From assembly GCF_900119185.1 (NCBI RefSeq), contig NZ_FPJE01000011.1, positions 1 through 64,000 on the forward strand: a stretch of 64,000 nucleotides of DNA. Direction: 5' to 3'. Positions 37,802 to 46,456 of this stretch are shown here, piece after piece. Position 1 is the first letter of the stretch; every line of letters begins with the position of its first letter. The DNA comes from Sinomicrobium oceani (GTDB lineage Bacteria; Bacteroidota; Bacteroidia; Flavobacteriales; Flavobacteriaceae). The notes under the pieces were generated by a model. The model worked only from the letters and a program-made list of their open reading frames with translations, searched no databases and was not told the DNA's origin. A program made the translations under genes and the position numbers.

Positions 37802-37900
37802 GATAAATAGTTATTAGAGTTTAATAATTTACAGCACGGTGTCCGAAGCTCCTTTTGTAATCGGTACGAATGAGCTCCGAAAAGCGTATTCTTACGCATC

Positions 37901-37916
37901 AAAACCGATCGGTTTT
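37901..37916. promoter_or_regulatory. 16-bp perfect palindrome upstream of the GH92 gene, LacI-operator-like
   Basis: AAAACCGATCGGTTTT is a perfect dyad, with flanks extending it imperfectly (ATC...CAT). Its length and AT-rich arms around a central GATC resemble LacI-family operators. It is 100 bp before the GH92 GTG start. The rest of 37802-38111 shows nothing else I recognise. Confidence 0.5.
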
Positions 37917-38111
37917 CATCGGAATCTGCGTTTATTTTTTTAGCCTTCCAAGTTAGTAAAACGTTTTAGCAAGGCCTAAATACTTATCTTAAAATTTTTG
38001 GGGTATTTACAGACAGTTCCGGAAAGCAGGTAAATAACAGATTTCGACATGGCTCAAAGTACGGAGCATACTGTCGGGGAAATCTTTGATGTGTGTAGCG
38101 TGTAAAAACAT

Positions 38112-38148
38112 AAAAACCCGGCGAGATCCGAAGACCTGCCAGGTTTTT
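38112..38148 (-). terminator. Rho-independent terminator of rpsA
   Basis: An 11-bp stem with one mismatch (AAAAACCCGGC at 38112-38122 with GCCAGGTTTTT at 38138-38148), and Ts on the reverse strand, 25 bp after the rpsA stop. Confidence 0.85.
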
Positions 38149-38172
38149 ATTCTTCTATTATGAACAAAAAAA

Positions 38173-39945
38173 TTATTTGCTTTCTTTATCCATTTTCTCT
38201 TTAAGCTCTGCAAGAGCATCAAGGTCACCAAGTGTAGTTTTCTCTACGTTAGTGTTGTTTGCAGACTTCATGTTTTTCTCTTCCTGTTCTTTGAAGATAG
38301 CGGTATGAGAAGCAACAACTCTTTTGAATTCTTTGTTGAACTCAATAACTTTGAATTCAGCTGTTTCTCCTTTTTTCAGTTTTTTACCATCTTCTTTTTC
38401 CAGGTGACGTGAAGGAACAAAAGCAACGATATCTTCATTGAGGTTGATAGTCGCACCTTTGTCTACGATCTCACTTACTTCTGTAGTGTGAACAGTACCT
38501 ACACCAAACTCGCTCTCATACTTATCCCACGGGTTTTCCGTAGTTTGTTTGTGACCGAGGCTCAGTTTACGTCCGTCTACGTCCAGTTCCAGCACTTCCA
38601 CTTCGAGTTTATCTCCTACGGAAACGAACTCGGACGGGTGCTTGATCTTCTTGGTCCAGGAAAGGTCTGAGATATAGATAAGACCGTCGATACCTTCTTC
38701 CAGTTCTACGAATACACCGAAGTTTGTAAAGTTACGTACAATACCTTCGTGCTTGGAACCTACAGGGTATTTGCTGGTAATATCGGTCCATGGGTCCGGA
38801 GTAAGTTGCTTGATACCGAGCGACATTTTGCGCTCTTCTCTGTCGAGTGTAAGTACTACAGCTTCTACTTCGTCACCTACGGAAACGAAATCCTGAGCGG
38901 AACGCAAGTGTGTAGACCAGGACATTTCGGAAACGTGGATAAGTCCCTCAACGCCTTCGGCTACTTCGATAAAGGCACCGTAATCTGCAATAACAACGAC
39001 TTTACCTTTTACCTTGTCTCCTACTTTGATCTCGTCGCTAAGCGCTTCCCAAGGATGTTTCTGAAGTTGTTTCAGACCCAACTGGATTCTCGATTTGTTA
39101 TCATCAAAGTCAAGAATTACCACGTTAAGTTTCTGATCCAGTTCTACAACCTCGCTCGGGTGGTTGATCCTGCTCCAGGAAAGATCGGTAATGTGGATAA
39201 GACCGTCAACACCTCCAAGGTCGATAAACACACCGTAAGAAGTAATGTTTTTAACAACTCCTTCCAGTACCTGACCTTTTTCAAGCTGCCCGATGATCTC
39301 TTTTTTCTGTTCTTCGATATCGGCTTCGATAAGTGCTTTGTGCGAAACTACGACGTTCTTGAATTCGTGGTTGATCTTTACCACTTTGAACTCCATAGTT
39401 TTGCTTACGTACTGATCGTAATCGCGGATAGGTTTTACATCGATCTGTGATCCTGGTAAGAACGCTTCGATACCGAATACATCTACGATCATACCACCTT
39501 TGGTTCTGCATTTTACAAAACCGTTTACGATCTCGCCATTATCATAAGCCGCATTAACCCTATCCCAGGCTTTAATCGTACGGGCCTTTCTGTGCGAAAG
39601 TACCAGTTGTCCGGTTCTGTCTTCGCGAACGTCGATAAGTACCTCTACTTTATCTCCAACTTTAAGATTGGGATTGTAACGGAATTCGTTCAGAGAAACC
39701 ACTCCTTCGGACTTAGCGTTGATGTCGATAATAGCTTCCCTGTCTGTAAGGTGTACTACTTCTCCTTCTACTACTTCCTCATCGGCAGTATCTACGAAGT
39801 TCTCTTCTACGAGCTTTTCAAACTCCTTAAGCTTGTCATCTTCAACTTTTTCAATACCTTCTTCGTAGTTGTGCCAGTCGAAGTTCGCTAAAAATTCTTC
39901 AGGATTTTTTACATCCTGTTCTGTCTTTGTTTGAGTGTCAGCCAT
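38173..39945 (-). CDS. rpsA: 30S ribosomal protein S1
   Basis: A 590-residue mRNA-binding ribosomal protein that helps initiate translation. Six S1 RNA-binding repeats are present, seen by the recurring 'G.V..I..YGAFIDL.GVDGLIH.SDLSW' pattern (for example TSYGVFIDLGGVDGLIH, ADYGAFIEVAEGVEGLIH and TNFGVFVELEEGIDGLIY). The length and N-terminal acidic extension match flavobacterial S1. S1 may matter more than usual where Shine-Dalgarno sequences are rare. It has a full consensus promoter, a leader of about 110 nt with a possible regulatory hairpin, and its own terminator. Confidence 0.97.
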   Translation of the reverse strand: MADTQTKTEQDVKNPEEFLANFDWHNYEEGIEKVEDDKLKEFEKLVEENFVDTADEEVVEGEVVHLTDREAIIDINAKSEGVVSLNEFRYNPNLKVGDKVEVLIDVREDRTGQLVLSHRKARTIKAWDRVNAAYDNGEIVNGFVKCRTKGGMIVDVFGIEAFLPGSQIDVKPIRDYDQYVSKTMEFKVVKINHEFKNVVVSHKALIEADIEEQKKEIIGQLEKGQVLEGVVKNITSYGVFIDLGGVDGLIHITDLSWSRINHPSEVVELDQKLNVVILDFDDNKSRIQLGLKQLQKHPWEALSDEIKVGDKVKGKVVVIADYGAFIEVAEGVEGLIHVSEMSWSTHLRSAQDFVSVGDEVEAVVLTLDREERKMSLGIKQLTPDPWTDITSKYPVGSKHEGIVRNFTNFGVFVELEEGIDGLIYISDLSWTKKIKHPSEFVSVGDKLEVEVLELDVDGRKLSLGHKQTTENPWDKYESEFGVGTVHTTEVSEIVDKGATINLNEDIVAFVPSRHLEKEDGKKLKKGETAEFKVIEFNKEFKRVVASHTAIFKEQEEKNMKSANNTNVEKTTLGDLDALAELKEKMDKESK

Positions 39946-40028
39946 TGCTGATTTAAAATTTGTATCCCGAACCCATACCGGAAATAAAGCAATAGGAATT
40001 CAGAAGCATTAATAATTAGTTTGTTACA

Positions 40029-40056
40029 CCTTTTCCTCCGGATTTTGCTAAAAAGG
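40029..40056 (-). promoter_or_regulatory. Possible leader hairpin of rpsA mRNA
   Basis: At the predicted 5' end of the transcript, CCTTTT (40056-40051 on the reverse strand) can pair with AAAAGG (40034-40029). The enclosed loop contains GGAGG, a Shine-Dalgarno-like sequence about 90 nt from the start codon. It could be an autoregulatory site. Confidence 0.35.
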
Positions 40057-40060
40057 AGTG

Positions 40061-40090
40061 CAAAAGTACAATTATATTTTTGATTTTCAA
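40061..40090 (-). promoter_or_regulatory. Consensus promoter of rpsA
   Basis: On the reverse strand TTG (40090-40088), a 19-bp spacer and TACTTTTG (40068-40061) match TTG-N19-TAnnTTTG fully. Confidence 0.85.
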
Positions 40091-40254
40091 AAACTTGTGC
40101 AGGGTTAATTTATTCAAAAAGTATCCTGCACCCCCACCTGTGCCGAAAAATCCTGACAAACCGGCAAAATATTGTGTTTTAGAAGCCGGCAGCACTTCCC
40201 GCTCCTGACATTTTTAATACCTTTACGCCCGAAGAAAACGTAAAACGACATCCC

Positions 40255-41334
40255 ATGCTGCAACCCATTTCCTGCAACGGTTACGATATATTTTTTAATG
40301 AAGACGGTTATACCCGGCTCCGGGAATACCTCGAAGAAAAAAACCATTCCAAAGTTTTTATCCTTACGGACGAAAACACGCATCAACACTGCCTTTCGCA
40401 TTTTATGGCCAATATGCCTGCCGATTTTACCGCCGAGGTCATTGAGATTGAGGCCGGTGAGATCCATAAAAACATAGAGACCTGCAGCCAGGTATGGCAG
40501 GTTCTTTCCGAAATGGGCGCCGACCGGAAAAGCGTACTGATCAACGTAGGCGGCGGTGTGGTAACGGATCTGGGCGGCTTTGTGGCTTCTACCTTTATGC
40601 GCGGTATAGATTTTGTAAACATCCCCACTTCACTTCTCGCCATGGTCGACGCTTCCGTAGGCGGTAAAACGGGTGTGGATCTGGGGGCATTAAAAAACCA
40701 GGTGGGCGTTATCAATGTCCCCGACATCCTTATCGTAGATACGGACATGCTGCGTACACTCCCTCCCGAACAAATGCGGAGCGGGCTGGCCGAAATGCTG
40801 AAACACGGTCTGATCTACGACGAGAATTACTGGAATGCCTTTCTCGACCTCTCTGCTTTTCAACTCGATGACCTGGACACTCTTATCCGGGATTCCATAA
40901 TCATTAAAAACAAGATCGTTATGCAGGACCCGCGCGAAGCCGGACTGCGCAAAACCCTCAATTTCGGGCATACACTGGGGCATGCTATAGAATCGTATTT
41001 TCTGCAAAACCCGGATAAACCAACCCTGCTCCATGGAGAAGCCATTGCCATAGGTATGATCCTGGAAACTTTTCTCTCGGCGGAACTCGAAGGCTTTCCC
41101 CACGAAAAACTGGAACAGGTTACTTCGGTCATCCTCTCCTATTTCCGGAAAGTAGAAATCGAAACGGAAGATCTGGAACACATCATAGCGTATCTGAAAT
41201 ACGACAAGAAGAATTCCCACGGCAATATCAATTTTGTATTGCTCAAAGACATCGGATCACCTGTTATAGACGTCAGAACCGACAACGAAAAGATCCTCCG
41301 CTCCTTTGCGTATTACAAAATTCAGGACATATAG
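40255..41334 (+). CDS. aroB: 3-dehydroquinate synthase
   Basis: The second enzyme of the shikimate pathway: it cyclises DAHP to 3-dehydroquinate with NAD+ and a divalent metal. The 359-residue protein shows the nucleotide-binding glycine-rich block NVGGGVVTDLGGFVAS (about residues 97-112), ASVGGKTGVDL, and the metal and substrate site histidines in NFGHTLGHAIES. ATG 40255 follows a TACCTTTA sequence at 40218-40225 that may be its -7 element. No other aro gene is adjacent. It converges on the small lipoprotein gene with 3 bp between stops. Confidence 0.96.
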   Translation: MLQPISCNGYDIFFNEDGYTRLREYLEEKNHSKVFILTDENTHQHCLSHFMANMPADFTAEVIEIEAGEIHKNIETCSQVWQVLSEMGADRKSVLINVGGGVVTDLGGFVASTFMRGIDFVNIPTSLLAMVDASVGGKTGVDLGALKNQVGVINVPDILIVDTDMLRTLPPEQMRSGLAEMLKHGLIYDENYWNAFLDLSAFQLDDLDTLIRDSIIIKNKIVMQDPREAGLRKTLNFGHTLGHAIESYFLQNPDKPTLLHGEAIAIGMILETFLSAELEGFPHEKLEQVTSVILSYFRKVEIETEDLEHIIAYLKYDKKNSHGNINFVLLKDIGSPVIDVRTDNEKILRSFAYYKIQDI

Positions 41335-41337
41335 CTT

Positions 41338-41730
41338 CTAATCTATTTTTTCGTAGCGGTACAAACAGGCTTCTATACACATCGTAGGGCTTAAAGGAGA
41401 AAGCACAAGATCGCTACCTTCGAAATAAAATCTCATAAGATGTGGTTCGGTATCAAAATCACATTGAAAATCCAGCCGGAGGGAATCTCCCTGAACAGCG
41501 TATCTTCCTTCCTGGCAATCCGTACCGTTTGATACGAATGTACTATCTGCCCGGAATTCATAGATATCACCGTCTTTTACGGAAGTCCAGCGGATAGTAT
41601 CATCTCCAGGACTGATATATTGCCTGGTCATTTTCCATCTTCCCGTTACCGAGCCGTCCTGGGTACTGTCGGTATCTTCCCCGCACCCCAATACCGACAC
41701 GAGGAGAAATACAGCTAAAACAGTTTTCAT
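41338..41730 (-). CDS. Small lipoprotein, lipocalin-like
   Basis: A 130-residue lipoprotein. ATG 41730 gives a compact signal ending in the lipobox SVLGC (MKTVLAVFLLVSVLGC). A longer reading from 41778 only adds a polar stretch before it. The mature part has a GRWKMTRQYISPGD start and alternating strands (YEFRADSTFVSNG, GRYAVQGDSLRLDF) typical of the lipocalin-like/DUF families used for periplasmic ligand binding in Bacteroidota. Several cysteines late in the chain (FQCDF, MCIEACLY) may form disulfides. No function can be assigned. Confidence 0.7.
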   Translation of the reverse strand: MKTVLAVFLLVSVLGCGEDTDSTQDGSVTGRWKMTRQYISPGDDTIRWTSVKDGDIYEFRADSTFVSNGTDCQEGRYAVQGDSLRLDFQCDFDTEPHLMRFYFEGSDLVLSPLSPTMCIEACLYRYEKID

Positions 41731-41924
41731 CGTTGTTTTGGATTGTTTAAACATCATTTTGCTTTTTGAAGTTTTCATTTATATGAAAGATGTACTATCC
41801 GCTTAAGCGTTGCGTATATCCTTCCCGCAAAAGTCCTTTTCAAGTGTATTCCGGACGTTTTTAAACCCGGAGAATTTCATGTTATTTTTAGCGCCAAAAC
41901 CTTTACGAAAACGTTTGAAATACA

Positions 41925-41932
41925 TAATTTTG
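41925..41932 (+). promoter_or_regulatory. -7 box of gap
   Basis: TAATTTTG fits TAnnTTTG, 62 bp before the chosen ATG at 41995. No TTG at -33. Confidence 0.5.
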
Positions 41933-41994
41933 CCCCGAACACTAAAATGATACCCTCCCTCGAAAAGGGAGGTCCTACACTAAACACAGAACTA

Positions 41995-43443
41995 ATGAGT
42001 TTTACAAAAACTTACGAAAAGGAACTTGCTTTTCAGGCCGATCGCAGAAAAGCTTCTGTCGAATTCAGCAAAATCGTCAGTGATCTTTGGTACGATAAGG
42101 CTATCGAACTCGTGCTTTTCCGCAATCAACTGATAGACCGGAGCGTCAGCGAAATCATTAATCTCCACGAATATGCGGGAGAATTTGTACAAAAACCGAT
42201 ATCCATTTTCGATACGGTCGAAATAGCACAGGCCATTAAACAAATGACCCTTCCTCCGGCCAAGCTCGATATCGGCAAGCTCACCTACGAATTTCACCTC
42301 GAAGACGACAAATACACCAATGCCACCGCATTTATCTACGACAAACTCGGAGATGCCCATCAGAGCCGGGAGATACAACCCAAAGATGTGGTCCTGTACG
42401 GTTTTGGGCGGATAGGCCGTCTCCTGGCCCGTGAGTTGATGGCCAAAACCGGGAAAGGCAACCAGTTGCGTCTCCGGGCCATTGTCACCCGCGGCAATTC
42501 CGATGCCGAAATCCTCGAAAAAAGGGCTTCACTACTCCGTAACGACTCTGTTCACGGTGATTTTCCGGGAACCGTTTCTGCCGACGCCGAGAACCAGGCA
42601 TTGCTGATCAATGGCACGACCGTTCATATGATCTCCGCAAATGCCCCCGAAGATATCGACTACACGGCTTATGGCATTAAAGATGCGCTGATCCTGGACA
42701 ATACCGGGGCGTTCCGCGACAAAGAACAACTCAGCCGCCATCTCCGATCGAAAGGGGCAAGCCATGTATTACTCACCGCCCCCGGAAAAGAAATTCCCAA
42801 TATCGTACACGGGGTTAATCACAAAGCCTACGATCCGGACAGCGAACAACTGTTTTCTGCGGCTTCGTGTACGACCAATGCCATCACCCCCATTCTCAAG
42901 GTCATAGAAGATACGCTGGGTATCGTAAAAGGACATCTCGAGACCATACATGCCTATACCAACGATCAGAACCTGGTCGATAATATGCATAGCAAATACC
43001 GTCGCGGACGGGCGGCTGCGCTCAATATGGTTATCACCGAAACCGGTGCCGGACGCGCTGTAGCCAAAGCGCTGCCCGCACTCGAAGGAAAACTGACATC
43101 CAATGCCATCCGGGTGCCCGTACCCAACGGTTCGCTCGTCGTGCTCAACCTCGAGGTAGAAAAAACCACATCCAGGGAGGCCATCAATACCCTTATGAAA
43201 AAATACGCCCTCGAAGGAGATCTGGTAGAACAGATCAAATACGCTCTCAGCAACGAACTGGTTTCCTCCGACATTGTCGGCTCTTCCGCTCCTTCTATCT
43301 ACGACAGTAACGCCACTATCGTTTCTGCAGACGGCAAAAACATCGTGCTGTATATCTGGTACGACAACGAATATGGCTACAGTCACCAGGTGATAAGGCT
43401 GGCCAAATACATCGCCAAAGTCAGAAGGTACACCTACTATTAG
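41995..43443 (+). CDS. gap: Glyceraldehyde-3-phosphate dehydrogenase, long form
   Basis: This enzyme oxidises glyceraldehyde-3-phosphate to 1,3-bisphosphoglycerate with NAD(P)+. The 482-residue product has an N-terminal extension of about 125 residues (FQADRRKASVEFSKIVSDLWYD...) before the Rossmann fold (VVLYGFGRIGRLLAREL). The catalytic Cys lies in SAASCTTNAITPI. C-terminal marks are the DNEYGYSHQV block and VPVPNGSLVVLNL. This extended type is usual in flavobacteria beside a normal-length paralogue and has been suggested to work in gluconeogenesis. I choose ATG 41995 (MSFTKTYEKEL), the conserved family beginning, over ATG 41947. Confidence 0.92.
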   Translation: MSFTKTYEKELAFQADRRKASVEFSKIVSDLWYDKAIELVLFRNQLIDRSVSEIINLHEYAGEFVQKPISIFDTVEIAQAIKQMTLPPAKLDIGKLTYEFHLEDDKYTNATAFIYDKLGDAHQSREIQPKDVVLYGFGRIGRLLARELMAKTGKGNQLRLRAIVTRGNSDAEILEKRASLLRNDSVHGDFPGTVSADAENQALLINGTTVHMISANAPEDIDYTAYGIKDALILDNTGAFRDKEQLSRHLRSKGASHVLLTAPGKEIPNIVHGVNHKAYDPDSEQLFSAASCTTNAITPILKVIEDTLGIVKGHLETIHAYTNDQNLVDNMHSKYRRGRAAALNMVITETGAGRAVAKALPALEGKLTSNAIRVPVPNGSLVVLNLEVEKTTSREAINTLMKKYALEGDLVEQIKYALSNELVSSDIVGSSAPSIYDSNATIVSADGKNIVLYIWYDNEYGYSHQVIRLAKYIAKVRRYTYY

Positions 43444-43482
43444 ACGCCGTATAATTTTATTCCCGAAACGGAATATTTCTCC

Positions 43483-43536
43483 CTACCCTTGCTTCGCAAT
43501 ACGACACGAAACGAAGCAAGGGTAGATTATTGTTTT
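43483..43536 (+). terminator. Terminator of gap
   Basis: A 14-bp perfect stem (CTACCCTTGCTTCG at 43483-43496 with its complement at 43512-43525), a 15-nt loop, followed by ATTATTGTTTTT. Confidence 0.88.
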
Positions 43537-43565
43537 TCAATTTCTTATAAACACATAATATTCTA

Positions 43566-43573
43566 TATATTTG
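43566..43573 (+). promoter_or_regulatory. -7 box upstream of the coiled-coil membrane protein gene
   Basis: TATATTTG fits TAnnTTTG. It would give a leader of about 110 nt before the ATG at 43688. No TTG is found at -33. Confidence 0.45.
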
Positions 43574-43687
43574 CGGCCTCGCTCTTCCCGCTGAGGCTTT
43601 ACTTTTTCATCCCCGGGCCACAATAAGTAAATAATCTGAGCGTTACGAAGCATAAACAACTATATTAAATATCAAGTACAGTCAGAA

Positions 43688-44326
43688 ATGAAAATGAAAA
43701 ATGTGTATTTCACGTGTGTTACATTCATCCTTATTCAACTTTTTACCGGCAGCATACACGCACAACAATCCGCAGAAGAGGAGAATCCCGAAAACAAACT
43801 ATCACTAACCGAGGGAAACATCGACAACCAGTTCGAATTTGTTATACAACGCTCCAATAACTACCAGGAATACAAAGTCGTAAAAAAGAACTGGCTTTAT
43901 ACACTCAAAAAAAATACGCTCGACTCTATGGCAAGGGTAGACAAAGAATTGTCCGAAGCCATTAACCTCACGAAAAGCCAGAATACGGAGATCGAAGCGC
44001 TCAAAGGTGAATTGCAGGAAAGCAAGGACCACGTATCTACACTCAGTAACGAACGGGACAGTATCTCTTTCTTCGGAGCACTTATCGACAAATCTACGTA
44101 TAAGGCTACCATGTGGGGCATTGTGGGATTGCTCGCCGTGGTACTCTTCTTTTTCGTATACAAATTCAAAAACAGTAACGCAGTTACCCAGAGTGCGAAA
44201 AAAGCCCTTTCCGACCTCGAACAGGAATATGAAGATCATCGTAAAAAATCTCTTGAACGCGAGCAGAAAGTGAGAAGACAACTCCAGGATGAGATCAACA
44301 AACAAAAGATCTCCAAAGCCAAATAG
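43688..44326 (+). CDS. Exported coiled-coil membrane protein next to trmD
   Basis: A 212-residue protein of unknown function. A signal peptide (cleavage near GSIHAQ) is followed by a soluble part, a coiled coil (about residues 75-125), one transmembrane helix (WGIVGLLAVVLFFFVYKF, about 143-160) and a second charged coiled coil to the end (RKKSLEREQKVRRQLQ). The topology implies a periplasmic coil joined to a cytoplasmic coil. Proteins of this kind sit before trmD in flavobacteria and are often mislabelled as tRNA methyltransferases by transfer of the neighbour's name. No methyltransferase motif is present. Confidence 0.75.
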   Translation: MKMKNVYFTCVTFILIQLFTGSIHAQQSAEEENPENKLSLTEGNIDNQFEFVIQRSNNYQEYKVVKKNWLYTLKKNTLDSMARVDKELSEAINLTKSQNTEIEALKGELQESKDHVSTLSNERDSISFFGALIDKSTYKATMWGIVGLLAVVLFFFVYKFKNSNAVTQSAKKALSDLEQEYEDHRKKSLEREQKVRRQLQDEINKQKISKAK

Positions 44327-44360
44327 CCCGGAAAAACCGGTTGCAGCACAAAAAATAACT

Positions 44361-44402
44361 AAAGGTTCGGCCCCGGTATACAACTATTGGAGCCGAACCT
44401 TT
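44361..44402. terminator. 11-bp inverted repeat between the coiled-coil gene and trmD
   Basis: AAAGGTTCGGC (44361-44371) pairs perfectly with GCCGAACCTTT (44392-44402). It may end the upstream transcript, though the following T run is poor. Its right arm touches the trmD -7 box. Confidence 0.6.
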
Positions 44403-44409
44403 AACTTTG
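44402..44409 (+). promoter_or_regulatory. -7 box of trmD
   Basis: TAACTTTG fits TAnnTTTG, 21 bp before the ATG at 44431. It overlaps the end of the inverted repeat by one base. Confidence 0.5.
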
Positions 44410-44430
44410 CAGTCAAAATTTAGCGAAAAC

Positions 44431-45108
44431 ATGCGTATCGACATTATAACCGTACTCCCCGAACTCCTAAAAAGCCCTTTTGAAGCATCTATTCTCAAAA
44501 GAGCGATCGACAAGGGCCTGGTGGAAGTACACACCCACAACCTCAGAGATTATACCACGGACAACTACAAAACCGTAGACGACTACCAGTTCGGCGGAGG
44601 AGCCGGTATGGTTATGATGATTGAGCCTATAGATAAATGTATTTCGCAACTCCGGTCGGAAAGAGATTATGAAGAGATCATCTACATGACACCGGACGGG
44701 GCGACATTAAACCAGAGAACAGCCAATCAATTGTCCCTGAAGGAAAACATCATCATCCTTTGCGGACATTACAAAGGGGTGGACCAAAGGGTACGGGATC
44801 AGTTTATAACCCGAGAAATATCTATAGGCGACTATGTCCTTTCGGGGGGAGAACTCGGGGCTGCGGTACTCTGCGATACCATCATCAGGCTCATCCCCGG
44901 TGTACTGAACGATGAAACTTCGGCGCTGACCGACTCGTTCCAGGACAACCTCCTCGCCCCTCCCGTATACACCAGGCCGGCAGAATACAAAGGCTGGAAA
45001 GTTCCGGAAATACTGCTCAGCGGCAATTTCCCGAAAATTGAAAAATGGCGGGAAGAACAGGCTTATATGCGAACCAAAGAACGGCGGCCCGATCTGTTGG
45101 ACGACTAA
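44431..45108 (+). CDS. trmD: tRNA (guanine37-N1)-methyltransferase
   Basis: TrmD methylates G37 next to the anticodon with S-adenosylmethionine and prevents frameshifting. The 225-residue protein is a SPOUT (trefoil-knot) enzyme. It begins [13 protein letters not shown] and has [16 protein letters not shown], the knot segment [13 protein letters not shown] with [13 protein letters not shown], and the C-terminal [23 protein letters not shown] 44431 is the usual start. A longer reading from 44407 overlaps the promoter box. The common neighbours rimM, rpsP and rplS are absent here. Confidence 0.96.
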   Translation: MRIDIITVLPELLKSPFEASILKRAIDKGLVEVHTHNLRDYTTDNYKTVDDYQFGGGAGMVMMIEPIDKCISQLRSERDYEEIIYMTPDGATLNQRTANQLSLKENIIILCGHYKGVDQRVRDQFITREISIGDYVLSGGELGAAVLCDTIIRLIPGVLNDETSALTDSFQDNLLAPPVYTRPAEYKGWKVPEILLSGNFPKIEKWREEQAYMRTKERRPDLLDD

Positions 45109-45268
45109 AATCCGGCAGCCCGGAAAGCCAAAAGTTCAGGCGCCTTAAGACATCGTAATTTCATGGACGTATCGTTATCGGTGGGGCATGATCTTTAATC
45201 CCCATGTAAACCCGATCCCGAAAATCCAATAACTCCCCGACGAAACGATTAAACAACCAAAAAAACCT

Positions 45269-45276
45269 TAACTTTG
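45269..45276 (+). promoter_or_regulatory. -7 box of the Tat-type phosphoesterase gene
   Basis: TAACTTTG fits TAnnTTTG, 26 bp before the ATG at 45303. Confidence 0.5.
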
Positions 45277-45302
45277 AGGCACGCTTACAAGCAGTGTACA
45301 CT

Positions 45303-46220
45303 ATGAAAAGAAGGGATTTTATACAACAGACAGCCGCATCATCGGCGCTTTTATCACTCGGGGGATTATCGTTATCTTCCTGTGACACGGCATCTTCCGG
45401 AAAACACATTACCATCCTCCATACCAACGATGTGCACAGCCATATCGACGTATTTCCTCAAGACGACCCCCGTAATCCCGGTCAGGGCGGAATAGCCAGA
45501 AGAGCTACCCTGGTTGAACATATACGCCGTGAAAACCCGAATACCCTGCTCCTCGATGCCGGAGATATTTTCCAGGGGACCCCGTATTTCAATTACTACG
45601 GAGGGGAACTGGAATTTAAGCTGATGAGTATGCTGCGTTACGACGCCGCAACCCTCGGAAATCATGATTTTGACAATGGTATAGACGGACTTTACGCCCA
45701 GTTACCCCATGCCAAATTTGATTTCCTCACTGCCAATTACGATTTTTCCAATACGATTATGGATACCCATACCAAGCCCTATAAAGTCTTTGTCAAAGAT
45801 GGGGTAAAGATCGGTGTATTCGGTTTGGGAATACGGCTCAAAGGGCTGGTCAACGATAATTTGTACAAAGAAACCAGGTATCTCGATCCCATCGAGATTG
45901 CACAGGATGTATCTGCCACACTTCGCAAAGAAGAAGGCTGCCATATCGTGATCTGTCTTTCGCATATCGGGTACAAATACAAAAATCCGGATACCGTCTG
46001 CGATATCAAACTCGCCGAAAACACGGAGAATATCGATCTCATCATAGGCGGACATACGCATACCTTCATGGATAAACCTGCCATACATCGCAACCGCAAA
46101 GGCGAAGAAATTATGGTAAACCAGGTGGGGTGTTTCGGAATCAACCTGGGTCGTATCGATTTTACACTGGACCATACCAATAAAATCCGCAACGGGCAGG
46201 GAAGGACGATTACGGTATAG
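45303..46220 (+). CDS. Tat-exported metallophosphatase lipoprotein, 5'-nucleotidase catalytic half
   Basis: A 305-residue exported phosphoesterase. The N-terminus combines a twin-arginine signal (MKRRDFIQQ) with a lipobox-like LSLSSC, suggesting folded export and lipid anchoring. Metal-binding motifs of the UshA/5'-nucleotidase catalytic domain are all present: LHTNDVHSH, DAGDIFQG, TLGNHDFDNG, CLSHIGYK and GGHTHTF. The C-terminal nucleotide-specificity domain of full 5'-nucleotidases is missing, as the protein ends soon after the catalytic core. In related genomes that domain is often a separate gene next door, but neither flank here encodes it. The substrate is probably a nucleotide or another phosphate ester. 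Confidence 0.88.
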   Translation: MKRRDFIQQTAASSALLSLGGLSLSSCDTASSGKHITILHTNDVHSHIDVFPQDDPRNPGQGGIARRATLVEHIRRENPNTLLLDAGDIFQGTPYFNYYGGELEFKLMSMLRYDAATLGNHDFDNGIDGLYAQLPHAKFDFLTANYDFSNTIMDTHTKPYKVFVKDGVKIGVFGLGIRLKGLVNDNLYKETRYLDPIEIAQDVSATLRKEEGCHIVICLSHIGYKYKNPDTVCDIKLAENTENIDLIIGGHTHTFMDKPAIHRNRKGEEIMVNQVGCFGINLGRIDFTLDHTNKIRNGQGRTITV

Positions 46221-46373
46221 CGCATGACTGTGTGCACGTCGGTTAAGCATGTATAAACCGGATTTCCGTATGGCACCTGTTTCTTTTACCGGGAAAAATT
46301 TCTATTATACACTACCGAGTCCGGCAAAATTTAATCTTTCGGTACGATTTCCGGTAAATCCTCTTTTTTTGCT

Positions 46374-46381
46374 ATCTTTGA
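46374..46381 (+). promoter_or_regulatory. -7 box of the head-GIN protein gene
   Basis: TATCTTTG fits TAnnTTTG, 75 bp before the ATG at 46457. No TTG at -33. Confidence 0.45.
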
Positions 46382-46456
46382 TATAGACGCCTGTTTTTCA
46401 GGAGCCCCATCACACTGTGAATACAAATCGTAAACAAACACTAAAAACCTGAAGTT

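Noticed and set aside
38007-38231. Small reverse-strand gene downstream of rpsA
   Set aside because: It overlaps the rpsA 3' end and its terminator hairpin and shows no conserved pattern.
41947-41994. GAPDH start at ATG 41947
   Set aside because: The 16 extra residues (IPSLEKGGPTLNTEL) are absent from the family start I remember, and ATG 41995 gives the conserved MSF beginning.
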